A stretch of DNA of 64,000 nt from Paenibacillus_AB hodogayensis (GCF_039536325.1 NZ_BAAAYO010000008.1:372001-436000), one strand, 5' to 3'; counted from the first letter of the stretch, positions 1 through 8,927 are shown. The notes: generated by a model not told the origin, from the sequence alone. A program made the numbers and translations.

Positions 1-40
1 TACAATCAAAGTCACACGACGGAATCCGGGAGGTTGACCC

Positions 41-406
41 ATGTATATCGAATTTACCGACTCGGCGGCCGAATGGATTCGCAGCCGCTTCTTCACGGCC
101 AACGCCTCCGGAGCGATCCGGCTCGCCTACGATACCGAAGGCTGCGGCTGCGCGGTCAACGGCGTAGCGGCGCTGTGGCTCGTCGCCAGCCCGGTCGAGG
201 ACGACCAGTTGGCCAGAACCAACTGGTTCACTGTGTTTTACGACCCGCGCCAGCAGCTGTTTTTCGAGGACAAGCTGGTCGTCGACCGCAAAGCCGACCA
301 GCAGGCGCTGGTGCTGAAAAGCAGCCAGCAGACGTATAATGCTTCGATGCGCGTCATCGATTACCGGGAATCGGGGCCGGCCTGCGAGGCGAAGACGCCC
401 GGCTGA
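41..406 (+). CDS. HesB/IscA-like iron-sulfur biosynthesis family protein
   Basis: This 121-residue protein resembles the short HesB/YadR-like family of Bacillota, an A-type iron-sulfur carrier fold. The N-terminus starts MYIEFTDSAAEWI, followed by a strand-rich core with a Cys-Gly-Cys pair near residues 35-37 (EGCGCAVNG). The canonical C-terminal Cys-x-Cys of IscA is not seen; only a single late Cys remains near residue 115. Iron-sulfur assembly is therefore a family inference, and the protein may be a divergent member with another role. The ATG follows a GGGAGG-type ribosome site about 9 bases upstream. It stands alone on the plus strand, ends at a strong hairpin, and converges with the carbonic anhydrase gene. 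Confidence 0.7.
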   Translation: MYIEFTDSAAEWIRSRFFTANASGAIRLAYDTEGCGCAVNGVAALWLVASPVEDDQLARTNWFTVFYDPRQQLFFEDKLVVDRKADQQALVLKSSQQTYNASMRVIDYRESGPACEAKTPG

Positions 407-411
407 GAACA

Positions 412-453
412 AAAAAAGCTTTTCCGGTGCATGGACGCCGGAAAAGCTTTTTT
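412..453. terminator. Bidirectional rho-independent terminator
   Basis: Two 16-base arms (412-427 and 438-453) pair perfectly and have an A-rich 5' flank and a T-rich 3' flank. The hairpin can stop both the plus-strand HesB-like gene and the minus-strand carbonic anhydrase gene, which converge on it. Confidence 0.9.
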
Positions 454-498
454 TGTCTTGCGGGGCTTTCGATGCTGCGCGTGGTGCGGCTGCTGCGG

Positions 499-1062
499 TT
501 AGTCCCGGTAGCCTTCATCCACGACGTCGAGCTTGCCCGTCTTCGGATCGATGACCAGGCCATGAATCGGGATGCTGGGCACAAGCGGATGGTGGCGAAT
601 CAGATTGACGCTGCTCCGGATGCTTTCGGTGACGTCGTTGAACCCGCGCAGCCAATGCTCGATATTGAGCCCGGAGTTTTGCAAAATTTGCAGCGTATCC
701 TCGGGAATGCCGCGCTCCAGAAATTTGGCCTTCATGTGCTGCGGATTGATATGGTTCATGCCGCAGTCGTGGTGGCCAATGACGAGCACTTCCTCCGCTC
801 CAAGCTCGTAGATCGCCACGATAATGCTGCGCATAATGCCGCCGAACGCCGTGGAGACGACCCCGCCCGCCGATTTGATCATTTTCACGTCGCCGTTCTT
901 GATGTTCATGCTGGCCGGCAGAAGCTCGATCAGGCGCGTATCCATACACGTCAGTATGACGAACTTCTTATCCGGAAATTTCGAGGTCAAGTAAGGCTCG
1001 TATTTTTGCTGCTCTACAAAGGTGCGGTTAAATCCGATGATTTCGTCCAATAGTCTGGTCAT
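499..1062 (-). CDS. Beta-class carbonic anhydrase
   Basis: This 187-residue enzyme interconverts carbon dioxide and bicarbonate in the cytoplasm. The beta-class signatures are intact: C39-x-D41-x-R43 in LTCMDTRL, and H97-x-x-C100 in VIGHHDCGM. C39, H97 and C100 are the expected zinc ligands, and D41/R43 form the catalytic dyad. Length fits the short bacterial type (YtiB-like, about 190 residues). It is the last gene of a minus-strand cluster and starts 4 bases after the HD-domain gene, so it is probably co-transcribed with it. It ends at the bidirectional terminator at 412-453. Substrate is certain at family level; the physiological need for it here is not evident. Confidence 0.93.
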   Translation of the reverse strand: MTRLLDEIIGFNRTFVEQQKYEPYLTSKFPDKKFVILTCMDTRLIELLPASMNIKNGDVKMIKSAGGVVSTAFGGIMRSIIVAIYELGAEEVLVIGHHDCGMNHINPQHMKAKFLERGIPEDTLQILQNSGLNIEHWLRGFNDVTESIRSSVNLIRHHPLVPSIPIHGLVIDPKTGKLDVVDEGYRD

Positions 1063-1066
1063 GATC

Positions 1067-1666
1067 TCATTCCCCTTTTTCGTTGAAAAATCCTTGCTTG
1101 ACCGCCTGTTCGATCAGCCGCTCGACGTACCGCCACAGCTCGGTCGATCCTTCGGCGATCTGCGCGTTGCGCGCCAGCACACGGTCGCTCGTAATGCCGT
1201 GCTCCCGCCACGATTGGCCCTTGTTCTCGTAGTTGAACAGCACCGGCTGCAGCCGGTCGATGGCTGCCGCGAACTTTGCTTCATCCGTCTGCCGCTCCTC
1301 GAACTGCTCCCACAAACGGTGGAATTCGTCGCCTTGATCGTCCGGCAGCATGCCGAACAGCCGGATGGCCGCCGCCTGCTCGCGCTCGTATTTGTCCTCG
1401 AGCCCTTTGTCGTCGTAGGCAAACGTATCGCCGGCATCGATCTCCACGAGATCGTGAATCAGCAGCATCTTCAGCACCGTCAGCATATCGAGCTGTGCCG
1501 ACTCGGCGTGCTCGGCCAGCAGTACCGCCATAATCGTCAGATGCCACGTATGCTCGGCGTCGTTCTCGAACCGCTCGCTGCCAATCAATCGGCTCTGGCG
1601 GAAAATGTGCTTGAGCTTATCGATCTCCAAAATGAATGCGATTTGTCTTTCCAGCCGCGATTGCAT
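1067..1666 (-). CDS. HD-domain hydrolase, YfbR-like
   Basis: This 199-residue protein belongs to the HD_3/YfbR-like group of metal-dependent phosphohydrolases; E. coli YfbR is a 5'-deoxynucleotidase. The metal-binding residues are visible: H39 in NDAEHTWHL, the H71-D72 doublet in LLIHDLVEIDAGDT, and a later acidic residue near 135. It sits between a DUF309 gene and a carbonic anhydrase gene, with a 35-base gap upstream and only 4 bases downstream. The exact nucleotide substrate cannot be read from sequence. The enzyme class is well supported. Confidence 0.88.
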   Translation of the reverse strand: MQSRLERQIAFILEIDKLKHIFRQSRLIGSERFENDAEHTWHLTIMAVLLAEHAESAQLDMLTVLKMLLIHDLVEIDAGDTFAYDDKGLEDKYEREQAAAIRLFGMLPDDQGDEFHRLWEQFEERQTDEAKFAAAIDRLQPVLFNYENKGQSWREHGITSDRVLARNAQIAEGSTELWRYVERLIEQAVKQGFFNEKGE

Positions 1667-1701
1667 CGGCCGCTCACCCCCTGCTTCGCTGTTTTGTCCC
1701 G

Positions 1702-2307
1702 TTAAGGCCGCTCGGGTTCGGCCGCCGCCCCATGACCTGCCCCGAGACGTTCCCGCCTTCTCTCCGCCTCGATACTACGCGCCTCGATGACGTCCGATCG
1801 GTCGCGCAGCGTATGCTTATGCCAAAGAAACCCGTCTGCGGGATCGCTCGGAGCGAGCCAGCGCCAGCCCCGTTCCCCGCACCGGCTTGTGCACGCGGCG
1901 ACTAGCGCTTCATCCGCAAGCGGCAGGTTCATATCGGCGAAAGGCGCCGCCTCGTCCTCCGCCAACGAAGCGATCCGCCGTTCCATCTCCAAACGGAGCT
2001 CCCTGGCCAGGATGCCGAGCTCTGCGAGATGGGCGTCGTCCATATTGCGCAGCGAGGCGGCGGCCATCTTCATCGCCCCGGCTCGGTTGCCTCGCCGTTG
2101 GTGATAGAGCGAGACCGCAATCTGGATGAGCGCCACCCATGTCCGGCTTTTCGGGTCACCGGGATGCTCCTTCCAGTATTCCTCCAAAATTTCATGGCAT
2201 TCGAACCAGTCGCGGCTCCCATGAAACTCCACCAAATAATCGATATACGCGTCGGGATACAAGGTGTTCTCAGCCCCCTTCTGTATCGAATTCGCATGTT
2301 CGGTCAA
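1702..2307 (-). CDS. DUF309 domain protein
   Basis: This 201-residue protein has the DUF309 signature near residues 20-75: a strand-helix region with FHGSRDWFECHEILEEYW, then an alanine-rich helix. The conserved Trp-x-x-CHE-x-x-E pattern of the family (including B. subtilis YpuF) is present. No biochemical activity is established for the family. The C-terminal 80 residues are less conserved and low in recognisable motifs. It is first in the minus-strand cluster with the HD hydrolase and carbonic anhydrase, so the promoter is expected in the 2308-2493 gap shared with the divergent gene at 2494. Confidence 0.85.
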   Translation of the reverse strand: MTEHANSIQKGAENTLYPDAYIDYLVEFHGSRDWFECHEILEEYWKEHPGDPKSRTWVALIQIAVSLYHQRRGNRAGAMKMAAASLRNMDDAHLAELGILARELRLEMERRIASLAEDEAAPFADMNLPLADEALVAACTSRCGERGWRWLAPSDPADGFLWHKHTLRDRSDVIEARSIEAERRRERLGAGHGAAAEPERP

Positions 2308-2493
2308 TAGCCTATCTCTTGATTATATCACTTTTTGCCGAGATGGGGCAGTCTTGGCTTGCCGGGCATACGAAATCGGCTGGGCCGCGAAAAAAATAGG
2401 CAAAAACCGATAAAAAAGTGAAACCGTTGTCCATACTATACGTATTACCGCTTGTTGGGCCAATTGCATTTACATTGTACAGGAGGGTTTGAC

Positions 2494-2916
2494 ATGAGAA
2501 AATGGGTGCTGGTATTGATGGCCTGCTTCGTCGTCGTGGCCTTGAGCGCACCTCAGTACGCAGATGCCAAGCCTAAGGGCGGAAGCTTCAGTTCGGGCAA
2601 GAAATCGTACACCCCGACCAAGCCTGCGGACAACGTCTCCAAGACGGATCCGGGCAAAGCGAAAACGAATCCGACTACACCGGCAACGGCTTCCAAGCCC
2701 GGATTTTTCGGAGGCGGCGGATTTATGAAAGGCCTGATGATCGGCGGTTTGGCCGGTATGCTGTTCGGCGGCATGTTCGGCGGCATGGGCTTCTTGGGCG
2801 ATATGCTCGGACTCCTCGTGAACGTGATGGCGATCGTCATGTTGATCGTGCTGATTCGTGTGGCGTACGTTTACTTCCGCGATCGCAATAAGACCAAGAA
2901 GAGATTCCAAGAATGA
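2494..2916 (+). CDS. Small exported membrane protein with Gly-rich helix
   Basis: This 140-residue protein has a signal peptide (residues 1-25, ending near PQYADA), a Lys/Pro/Thr-rich linker to about residue 68, and then a Gly/Met/Phe-rich hydrophobic stretch. The last part is one or two membrane helices (about 78-125) and a basic tail. The layout recalls the N-terminal part of Tim44-like proteins seen in Bacillota, but there is no Tim44 domain. The ATG at 2494 has an AGGAGGG site 6 bases upstream and is preferred to an in-frame ATG at 2452. Its stop overlaps the next start (ATGA), so the two are translationally coupled. Function is unknown. Confidence 0.75.
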   Translation: MRKWVLVLMACFVVVALSAPQYADAKPKGGSFSSGKKSYTPTKPADNVSKTDPGKAKTNPTTPATASKPGFFGGGGFMKGLMIGGLAGMLFGGMFGGMGFLGDMLGLLVNVMAIVMLIVLIRVAYVYFRDRNKTKKRFQE

Positions 2917-3194
2917 CGCTGGATCAAGAGGGAATCATAAACGCCATATGCGAGCATATGGCCGAGCGCAAGCAGCTGGACCCGAGCAAGATCGAAGTCG
3001 ATTTGCAATGGGAAGAGCATTTGGGCTTCTCCGCCGAGGTAGCCGTCGACGGACGCACGCAAATTTTAGTGGAAGCGAATATGTTGGAAGCGATCGAACG
3101 GTATCTGTTTAAACACTTCGACCGCCGCGTATTCCGCAGCCAACTGGAGCTCGATGTCGAGGACGAAATGTTCTGCATCGTGAAAGACGAATAG
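2913..3194 (+). CDS. YxcD-like protein (DUF2653)
   Basis: This acidic 93-residue cytoplasmic protein matches the YxcD/DUF2653 family: an N-terminal helix (QEGIINAICEHMAERK), a DLQWEEHLGFSAEV strand, and a helix ending in YLFKHFDRR. No function is established. It overlaps the preceding membrane-protein gene by four bases (ATGA). The pair is then a two-gene operon ending at the hairpin at 3257-3292. Confidence 0.82.
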   Translation: MTLDQEGIINAICEHMAERKQLDPSKIEVDLQWEEHLGFSAEVAVDGRTQILVEANMLEAIERYLFKHFDRRVFRSQLELDVEDEMFCIVKDE

Positions 3195-3256
3195 CGTCAC
3201 ACCGCTTGCGGCGTTGACCTCTAAAGACTGCAAATGACGGCCGTGCGGCCGAAGGG

Positions 3257-3292
3257 AAGAACGTTCCGAATCGAATCGGAACGTTCTTTTTG
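3257..3292 (+). terminator. Rho-independent terminator
   Basis: A 12-bp perfect stem (3258-3269 with 3276-3287) is followed by TTTTTG. It lies 63 bases after the YxcD-like stop and also serves as a convergent boundary with the oxidoreductase gene. Confidence 0.88.
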
Positions 3293-3311
3293 TTGCCCGT
3301 GTCGGAATCAT

Positions 3312-4433
3312 TCAAATAAATTCGCTGCGCGTATCGAACAACCCCGAACGGCGAACCGGATGGAACGGCTCGAAATCGGTAGTCAGCACGTAGCGGCTAC
3401 CGGTTTCGGCGGAACGGTAGGCGCCGAACATCGCCTCATGGACGTGGAGCTGCTGCCTGGCCGACTGGCGAGGCTGCTCCCCGGTGCGGAGGCAATGGAC
3501 GAAATGGCTCAGGATATCTCTCTCCGACTCTACGGGCGCCGGCAAATCCGGGGCATAACAGTGCTCCAGCCCCCGCCAGACGACCGGCTTGGCCCCCTCG
3601 ATCGGCTTTTCCGGCGAATGGATGACAAGCGGAAACCCGCTGTCGTTCAGCGCGATCGTTCCTTTGCGGCCATAGATCAGCGTGCTGTTCTGGCGGAAGG
3701 ACGTTCCCCACAGCGTCCGCACCACCGCATGCTGGCCGCCGGCAAATTCCACGATAGCGGTGGCGTTGTCGTCCACGTCGCTCTGAACCCGCTTGCCTCC
3801 GCCGACGATCCGCTGCGGAATAAGCGTGTTTACTTCGGCAACGATGCTTCGCGCCGGGCCGAGCAGCGTCATCAGCCGGGAGAGCGGGTATACCATGCAG
3901 TCGAGAATCGCTCCACCGTGGGAGATCGCCCGATTGTAGTACCAGTTATCGCGCGGCGGACCGGGAATGTTCAGCTGCACCTCGGCTCCGGTCAGCTTGC
4001 CGATCGTGTCCTCGTTGAGGTAACGGAGGGCCGTCGTCAAGGCCGGCTGAAGATCGAACGGCAGGTTCATTAATATCAGCCCTTTGCGCTCCGCCAGCTC
4101 GACCATGCGCCGACAATCTTCGAACGTCGTCGCCATCGGCTTCTCGTTCAGAACCGGCAGCCCCTTCTCCAAAGCAGCCATAACCGCCTCCGCGTGAACG
4201 GAATGAGGCGTCGTTACAAAGACCGCATCCAATCGCTCCGTCTCGAGCATGGCGTTATAGTCATCATACCAGCGAGGCACCCCATACTGCTTCGCTTTTC
4301 GTTCCGCGTTCTCCATACGTCTCGCGCTCGTGGCGGCGAAACGCACCTGCTCCGCCTTGGCCGCCTGCTCAAAATACCGATTGCTGACATCCCCGCTGCC
4401 GATCATCCCGAGCGTAATTGGCTTCATCCTCAT
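3312..4433 (-). CDS. Gfo/Idh/MocA-family oxidoreductase
   Basis: This 373-residue NAD(P)-dependent sugar or cyclitol dehydrogenase has a Rossmann fold at the N-terminus with the motif GMIGSGDVSNRYF (about residues 8-20). The family EKP motif follows in NEKPMATTFEDCRR near residues 95-108, and the C-terminal domain is alpha/beta with a late CxRTGEQP segment. EKP lysine is the usual catalytic residue. It lies directly downstream of the anchored phosphoesterase gene on the same strand, 9 bases apart, so co-transcription is likely. The substrate is unknown. Confidence 0.9.
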   Translation of the reverse strand: MRMKPITLGMIGSGDVSNRYFEQAAKAEQVRFAATSARRMENAERKAKQYGVPRWYDDYNAMLETERLDAVFVTTPHSVHAEAVMAALEKGLPVLNEKPMATTFEDCRRMVELAERKGLILMNLPFDLQPALTTALRYLNEDTIGKLTGAEVQLNIPGPPRDNWYYNRAISHGGAILDCMVYPLSRLMTLLGPARSIVAEVNTLIPQRIVGGGKRVQSDVDDNATAIVEFAGGQHAVVRTLWGTSFRQNSTLIYGRKGTIALNDSGFPLVIHSPEKPIEGAKPVVWRGLEHCYAPDLPAPVESERDILSHFVHCLRTGEQPRQSARQQLHVHEAMFGAYRSAETGSRYVLTTDFEPFHPVRRSGLFDTRSEFI

Positions 4434-4442
4434 CGCCCTCCT

Positions 4443-5654
4443 CTAATGAACGATCACAAACTCGTCCAGCTTATTGCCGTCGGCCTCATAGGCCCGGTAC
4501 GTGAGCGTCCCGCCGTCAATCGTGATGGCGGCGAATACTTGCTTCCCGTTCTGGACGTGAACCTTGTGGTAAAACAGATCTTCCTTCTTCTTGTTGAACT
4601 TCGGTCCGGCCGTGTTCGCGACCACGTACACCGTCCCTTCACGGCCGCGCACGGGCCTTACGCCGTCGCCGGCGATGCTGCCGCCGCGCAGCGGATAAGA
4701 GCGCGAATATTCATGGTTATGGCCCTGCAAAACGAGATCGACGGCAAATTCGTCAAATACGGATGTCCACTCCTCAACCTTCTCGTTCCGGTTTCCGCCG
4801 TACGGCCCTCGATGCAGCGCGATAATTTTCCAGGGCTTGCCGGTACGGGCCAGATCGTCCCGCAGCCACTTCGTCTGGGCCTTCAGATTGGACTCCGTAT
4901 TCAAGACGACCACGTGCGCGGTTCCGTAATCGAACGAATAGGTCGTTCCGGGAATCGAGCCTTCCGCTCCGTTGTCCGGCACGTTGAAATGCGACACGAA
5001 CCGATCCGCCTTGCCACCCTCCTCATCGTGGTTGCCCGTGACCGGCATAAGCGGAATCGACGTCAAATAGCGTCGGGCTTGCCGAAAAAACGCGTCCCAC
5101 GCTTTCTCGTCCTGCGGATTTTCCGTCAAATCGCCGTTGTGCACGATAAACCGGGCATCCGGGTAAGTAGCGAACGCCCGGTCGAGCGTCGCTCCCCATA
5201 GGGCGAAATCGCCCTCCGTCTCTCCTTGCGAGTCGGTCACGTTAATAAAGGTAAACCGCGAGGCGTCTGCTTCCTCCGTCGTGAAGGAAGCCGGCTCGCT
5301 CCATGCTCCGCCTTCCCCGCTGCCGACCCGGTACGTGTAAGTCGTGCCCGGCGACAGGCCGGTAACCTCCACTTGATGCGCTCCTTGCTCGCGGCCACCC
5401 CCGGTTCGGATCGCGCGGGAAGTTCCCTTCACTACCAGAACGTTCGATCCCTCAAACGAACCGTTCCCCGCTCCCTTCGCCACCTGTACGATCGCATCCG
5501 CCTGCGGACTATCCGAATACCAGGCGAACGCACGTGTCGTGCGGGCATCTCCTTTTATCGTCGTGACGAGCGATTTGGGCGACGCCGAGGTCGGTTGTTT
5601 TCTTTTCCATACGTTTACTCCGACAAGTCCTCCTACCATGACCGTAACCAGCAC
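4443..5654 (-). CDS. Membrane-anchored purple-acid-phosphatase-like metallophosphoesterase
   Basis: This roughly 403-residue extracytoplasmic phosphoesterase begins with an anchor helix, followed by a fibronectin-like N-terminal domain (about 35-130) and a calcineurin-like domain. The metal-site motifs are all present: NVTDSQGET, HNGDLTEN, VTGNHDEEGG, ALHRGPYGG and LQGHNHEYSRS. The start is uncertain. The GTG used here lacks a nearby Shine-Dalgarno sequence, and the membrane helix seems to begin about six residues upstream (YIALGVLVTVMV). A good GGAGGA site at about 5695-5700 would instead serve a CTG near 5672; an in-frame stop lies 75 bases upstream of the GTG. It runs into the oxidoreductase gene. 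Confidence 0.85.
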   Translation of the reverse strand: MLVTVMVGGLVGVNVWKRKQPTSASPKSLVTTIKGDARTTRAFAWYSDSPQADAIVQVAKGAGNGSFEGSNVLVVKGTSRAIRTGGGREQGAHQVEVTGLSPGTTYTYRVGSGEGGAWSEPASFTTEEADASRFTFINVTDSQGETEGDFALWGATLDRAFATYPDARFIVHNGDLTENPQDEKAWDAFFRQARRYLTSIPLMPVTGNHDEEGGKADRFVSHFNVPDNGAEGSIPGTTYSFDYGTAHVVVLNTESNLKAQTKWLRDDLARTGKPWKIIALHRGPYGGNRNEKVEEWTSVFDEFAVDLVLQGHNHEYSRSYPLRGGSIAGDGVRPVRGREGTVYVVANTAGPKFNKKKEDLFYHKVHVQNGKQVFAAITIDGGTLTYRAYEADGNKLDEFVIVH

Positions 5655-5855
5655 TCCTAACGCGATATACCCCTGCAGCCGCTCCGTATCCGCTCCTCCT
5701 TTCCTCCGGAAGTCCGTCTAGAAGCTCTTCTATGGATACCTTATCGTTTCCTTGTAGAGAAATCAATTTTATCGGCGGATTTTGGCCGAATCTCGCAACT
5801 AATCCGATTCTAGCACGTCTGAACATAAGAGACTGCTAGAGAAAGAGGTTGAGAG

Positions 5856-7766
5856 ATGAAGGGAACGAGATGGATCGCCGCCCTGCTCGTTGCGGTAACG
5901 CTATTTGCCGCTCCAGCCGCGGTTTTCGCCGCGAACAAGACGACGAAATATCGGGTGTATCAGAACGAAACGGCTCTCTCCGAGTTTTCCGATCTGAAGC
6001 AAGCCATCGCTTATGCAGGCTGGTTCAAGGAAAGCTATGTGGAGGAAATCGGCACGAGAAAATGGGTGTGGAACAACTACCCCCGCTACAAGCTGTACCA
6101 ATACGACGTGTCTTTGCCGGGCTGGGAATTCGCCACGCTCGAGGAAGCTAAGGCCGTTGCCCGCTATTACGGCCATGCCGCAATCCGCGATATGCAGTCG
6201 ACCGGATGGGTGTGGAACAACTACCCTCGCTATAAGCTGTACCAGGGCGGTATCACGCTCGATCAGTGGGAGTTCGCCGATCTGAAATCGGCCATCGCCG
6301 CCAGTTCCGGATATCTGGGCACGCATATTATCGACTTGAAAACGAACCAGTGGGTATGGGACAACATTCCCGCCGCGGACAAACAATCGGCTCGGCAGGG
6401 AACGGCGATTTATCAAGTGCGGCAGGACGGCAAGACGAGCGAACAAGGGCCGTTCGCCTATCTGGAGGATGCCGTCAACGAAGCTTTGAAAGGTCCCAAC
6501 TCCGTCGTTATCGATACGTCCAGTAGCAATAAAGTCATTTATTCCAATGAGAACAAATACAAGGTGTACCAGAACGACAACCTGATCGCCTCCTTCGTCG
6601 ACATCGACGAGGCTATCGCCTATTCGCAATGGTTTTTGTCGATCACGATCAAGCTGGACGGCAAGGAAATATGGACGAACCACCCGTACTACCAAGTCTA
6701 TCAGAACGACAACAAAGCGGCAGAGTTTCTAACGATCCCGGAGGCGCTGAGCTACGCCCAATGGTACACGAACATCTCCATCCGTACCTATCACGACAGC
6801 CGCATCTGGAACAATTTCCACAAGCTGCTCTATTGGGGCTGGAACGGCTCCTCGGCGGCGGATACGATCAAGAAACAGGTGCAGACGACCGTCGGTCTGG
6901 ATATCGACTCTCCGACCTGGTTTCAACTGGGAGACGCCTCCGGCACGATGAAGGACATGTCCAACAAGGAATCGGTCGCCTGGCTGAAAAGTCAAGGTTA
7001 CGCGATCCATCCGCTGGTCAACAATCAGTTCGATTCGGCGATGACCTCGCAGTTTCTCGCCAACCCGGCGGCGCAGCAGAAGTTTATCCGCGCCCTCGTT
7101 GACAAGTCGTACGACCTCGGAGTGGACGGAATCAATATCGACTTCGAGAACCTGGCCGGCAAAGACCGCGCCGCCTTCACCGCGTTTATGCAGACGCTGA
7201 CGCAAGCGGCCCATGAGAAAAAGCTGCTCGTCTCCGTCGATTTGCCGCGAGGCAGCGTCAAATGGAACCATCTGAGCGCCTTCGACCACGAGAAGCTGGC
7301 CGGCATCGTCGACTACGTCGTCACCATGACGTACGACCAGCACTACTCGGGCAGCGACAAGCCGGGCTCCGTGTCCGGATTGCCCTGGGCCGAGGAAGGC
7401 GTGAAGGAATTTCTGGAATACGGCATTCCCCGGGACAAGCTCGTGATGGGCATCCCCTACTATGTACGCGAATGGAAAATCAATGAGGCAACCGGCGCGC
7501 TGGAAAGCAACCGGGCCATTTACATGAAGGATGCACCCGCGCTGATCGAGTCGAAGAAAGCCGTCTCTACCTGGGACGCCACCTTCCAGCAATACAAGGT
7601 GGAGTATGCCGAGGGCGGCTACCGGTACGTCTTCTGGCTGGAAAATGAAGACACCGTCAAAGCCCGCGTCGACATCGCCAAGAAATACGACCTCGCTGGC
7701 ATCGCGGTCTGGCGGCTCGGCTACGAGACGACGGACGTCTGGAAAGCGATTTTGCAGCAAAAATAA
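5856..7766 (+). CDS. Secreted GH18 glycoside hydrolase with six N-terminal repeats
   Basis: This 636-residue exported enzyme has a signal peptide at 1-25. Six tandem repeats of about 45-48 residues span roughly 31-320; each opens with a Y(R/K)(V/L)YQ strand and most close with WxNxP. The GH18 barrel occupies about 325-636. The catalytic DGINIDFE motif is at residues 424-431, with E431 as the acid; VVTMTYDQHY and GIPYYVREW are further barrel strands. GH18 enzymes cleave beta-1,4 links of GlcNAc polymers. Similar barrels in YaaH/SleL act on spore cortex peptidoglycan, so a cell-wall or chitin target is likely. The repeats are not LysM and probably mediate binding. The GAGAGATG context gives a good start. 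Confidence 0.9.
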   Translation: MKGTRWIAALLVAVTLFAAPAAVFAANKTTKYRVYQNETALSEFSDLKQAIAYAGWFKESYVEEIGTRKWVWNNYPRYKLYQYDVSLPGWEFATLEEAKAVARYYGHAAIRDMQSTGWVWNNYPRYKLYQGGITLDQWEFADLKSAIAASSGYLGTHIIDLKTNQWVWDNIPAADKQSARQGTAIYQVRQDGKTSEQGPFAYLEDAVNEALKGPNSVVIDTSSSNKVIYSNENKYKVYQNDNLIASFVDIDEAIAYSQWFLSITIKLDGKEIWTNHPYYQVYQNDNKAAEFLTIPEALSYAQWYTNISIRTYHDSRIWNNFHKLLYWGWNGSSAADTIKKQVQTTVGLDIDSPTWFQLGDASGTMKDMSNKESVAWLKSQGYAIHPLVNNQFDSAMTSQFLANPAAQQKFIRALVDKSYDLGVDGINIDFENLAGKDRAAFTAFMQTLTQAAHEKKLLVSVDLPRGSVKWNHLSAFDHEKLAGIVDYVVTMTYDQHYSGSDKPGSVSGLPWAEEGVKEFLEYGIPRDKLVMGIPYYVREWKINEATGALESNRAIYMKDAPALIESKKAVSTWDATFQQYKVEYAEGGYRYVFWLENEDTVKARVDIAKKYDLAGIAVWRLGYETTDVWKAILQQK

Positions 7767-7778
7767 AGGAGTGAGGCC

Positions 7779-8252
7779 GTGTATACGTGCAGACCGGCGC
7801 AAACCGCCGATTTCCCCGTCATTAGCCAATTCCCGCAAACGGAAGAAGAAGCATACTTCATGTTTCCTTCCGGAACGTATCCGCTTTCGGCCTCGCAATT
7901 GGAGGAACGGGCGCGCGAACGGCTCCATCCGACCGTCGTCGTCGACGGCGACGAGGTGGCCGGGTACGCCAACATTTACGATTACGTGGAAGGCAAGCAC
8001 TGCTACCTGGGTAATGTCATTATCGCCCCGGCGCATCGCGGCCGCGGAGCCGCCCGCTTCCTGCTCGAATCGATGATCGGGAACGCCCGCGACGAGCTGC
8101 GCGTCCCCCGGCTGCTGCTCCTCTGCCACCATACGAACCCGCGGGCGATGCTGTTCTACCGCAAGCTCGGCTTCAAGCCGTTCGATCTCGAACGGAAGAC
8201 GAACCGCCGCGACGAAGTCATCGTCGGCATTCGGATGGAGCTGTCCTTGTAA
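7779..8252 (+). CDS. GNAT-family N-acetyltransferase
   Basis: This 157-residue acetyl-CoA-dependent acyltransferase has the GNAT core. The acetyl-CoA pyrophosphate loop is RGRGAAR, after the strand LGNVIIAPAH, and a later LLLCHHTNPRAMLFYRKLGF segment is typical of motif B. The GTG start has an AAGGAG site 8 bases upstream and lies 12 bases after the GH18 stop, so the two genes are probably co-transcribed. The acceptor substrate cannot be deduced. Confidence 0.88.
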   Translation: MYTCRPAQTADFPVISQFPQTEEEAYFMFPSGTYPLSASQLEERARERLHPTVVVDGDEVAGYANIYDYVEGKHCYLGNVIIAPAHRGRGAARFLLESMIGNARDELRVPRLLLLCHHTNPRAMLFYRKLGFKPFDLERKTNRRDEVIVGIRMELSL

Positions 8253-8287
8253 CACGAACCAAGGCATGTGCCCGGACGACAAAACGA

Positions 8288-8326
8288 AGAAGCGTGCCCC
8301 TCGCCATCAGCGAAGAGCGCGCTTCT
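8288..8326. terminator. Hairpin between two convergent GNAT genes
   Basis: A 10-bp stem with one wobble pair (8288-8297 with 8317-8326) lies between the converging acetyltransferase genes. The T tract is weak on both strands, so termination efficiency is uncertain. Confidence 0.5.
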
Positions 8327-8336
8327 GTTCGTTAAC

Positions 8337-8879
8337 CTAACCCCGATAGCATAAACCCGATTCTCCGCCCCATCTCTTGCTCATGTGCACGATCTGCTCC
8401 GACTCCCAATGGCGTTCGATGTAGGCTTGAGATTGCCAGAACGGGTAACCTCCAGGCAAGTATAAGGAAGTATGCAAATAGCTTTCCTTATATCCGGCCG
8501 CTCTGGCAAATCGTTCGGCTTCTCGATACAGCCGGCTGCCGATGCCCCTTCTTCGGCAATCCGGGTGAATGTAGCACTTCACGATTTCGCAAACCGGACC
8601 GCTTCCGATAGCGTGCTCCACCTCGGGAAAACGTCTGTCGTACGATCTGACGGCCGCCGTGCCGACGATACGGCCATCGGCATCTTCGGCTATCCAAAAA
8701 CCGGCATCGGCCGGTTGAATATACACCTCTTCGAAGCAAGCCAAATCATGCGGATTTTCATGATACGATCCCGGCGGATACAGGTCGCGCATCATCGCCA
8801 ATACAAACGCTTGAATAGCCGCCCCTCTATGCCCGGCTGCCGGCAAAATGCGATACGCCGCTTCATGATTCATAGACAC
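8337..8879 (-). CDS. GNAT-family N-acetyltransferase
   Basis: This 180-residue acetyltransferase is unrelated in detail to its convergent neighbour at 7779. The acetyl-CoA loop is RRRGIGSRLY, following KCYIHPDC, and the C-terminal part has the PFWQSQAYIERHW segment. A helix-strand start (AFVLAMMRDLYPP) precedes the core. It follows the ABC ATPase gene on the same strand after 48 bases, and may be read through from that operon. The substrate is unknown. Confidence 0.87.
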   Translation of the reverse strand: MSMNHEAAYRILPAAGHRGAAIQAFVLAMMRDLYPPGSYHENPHDLACFEEVYIQPADAGFWIAEDADGRIVGTAAVRSYDRRFPEVEHAIGSGPVCEIVKCYIHPDCRRRGIGSRLYREAERFARAAGYKESYLHTSLYLPGGYPFWQSQAYIERHWESEQIVHMSKRWGGESGLCYRG

Positions 8880-8927
8880 TTCTCCCCTGCTACATACTCT
8901 TCCATCCGCGCTCCCGGAAAAAGCTGG

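Noticed and set aside
6729..8282. A 517-codon open frame on the minus strand
   Set aside because: It is antisense to the GH18 and GNAT genes, whose products are clear; the frame is an artefact of GC-rich codon use.
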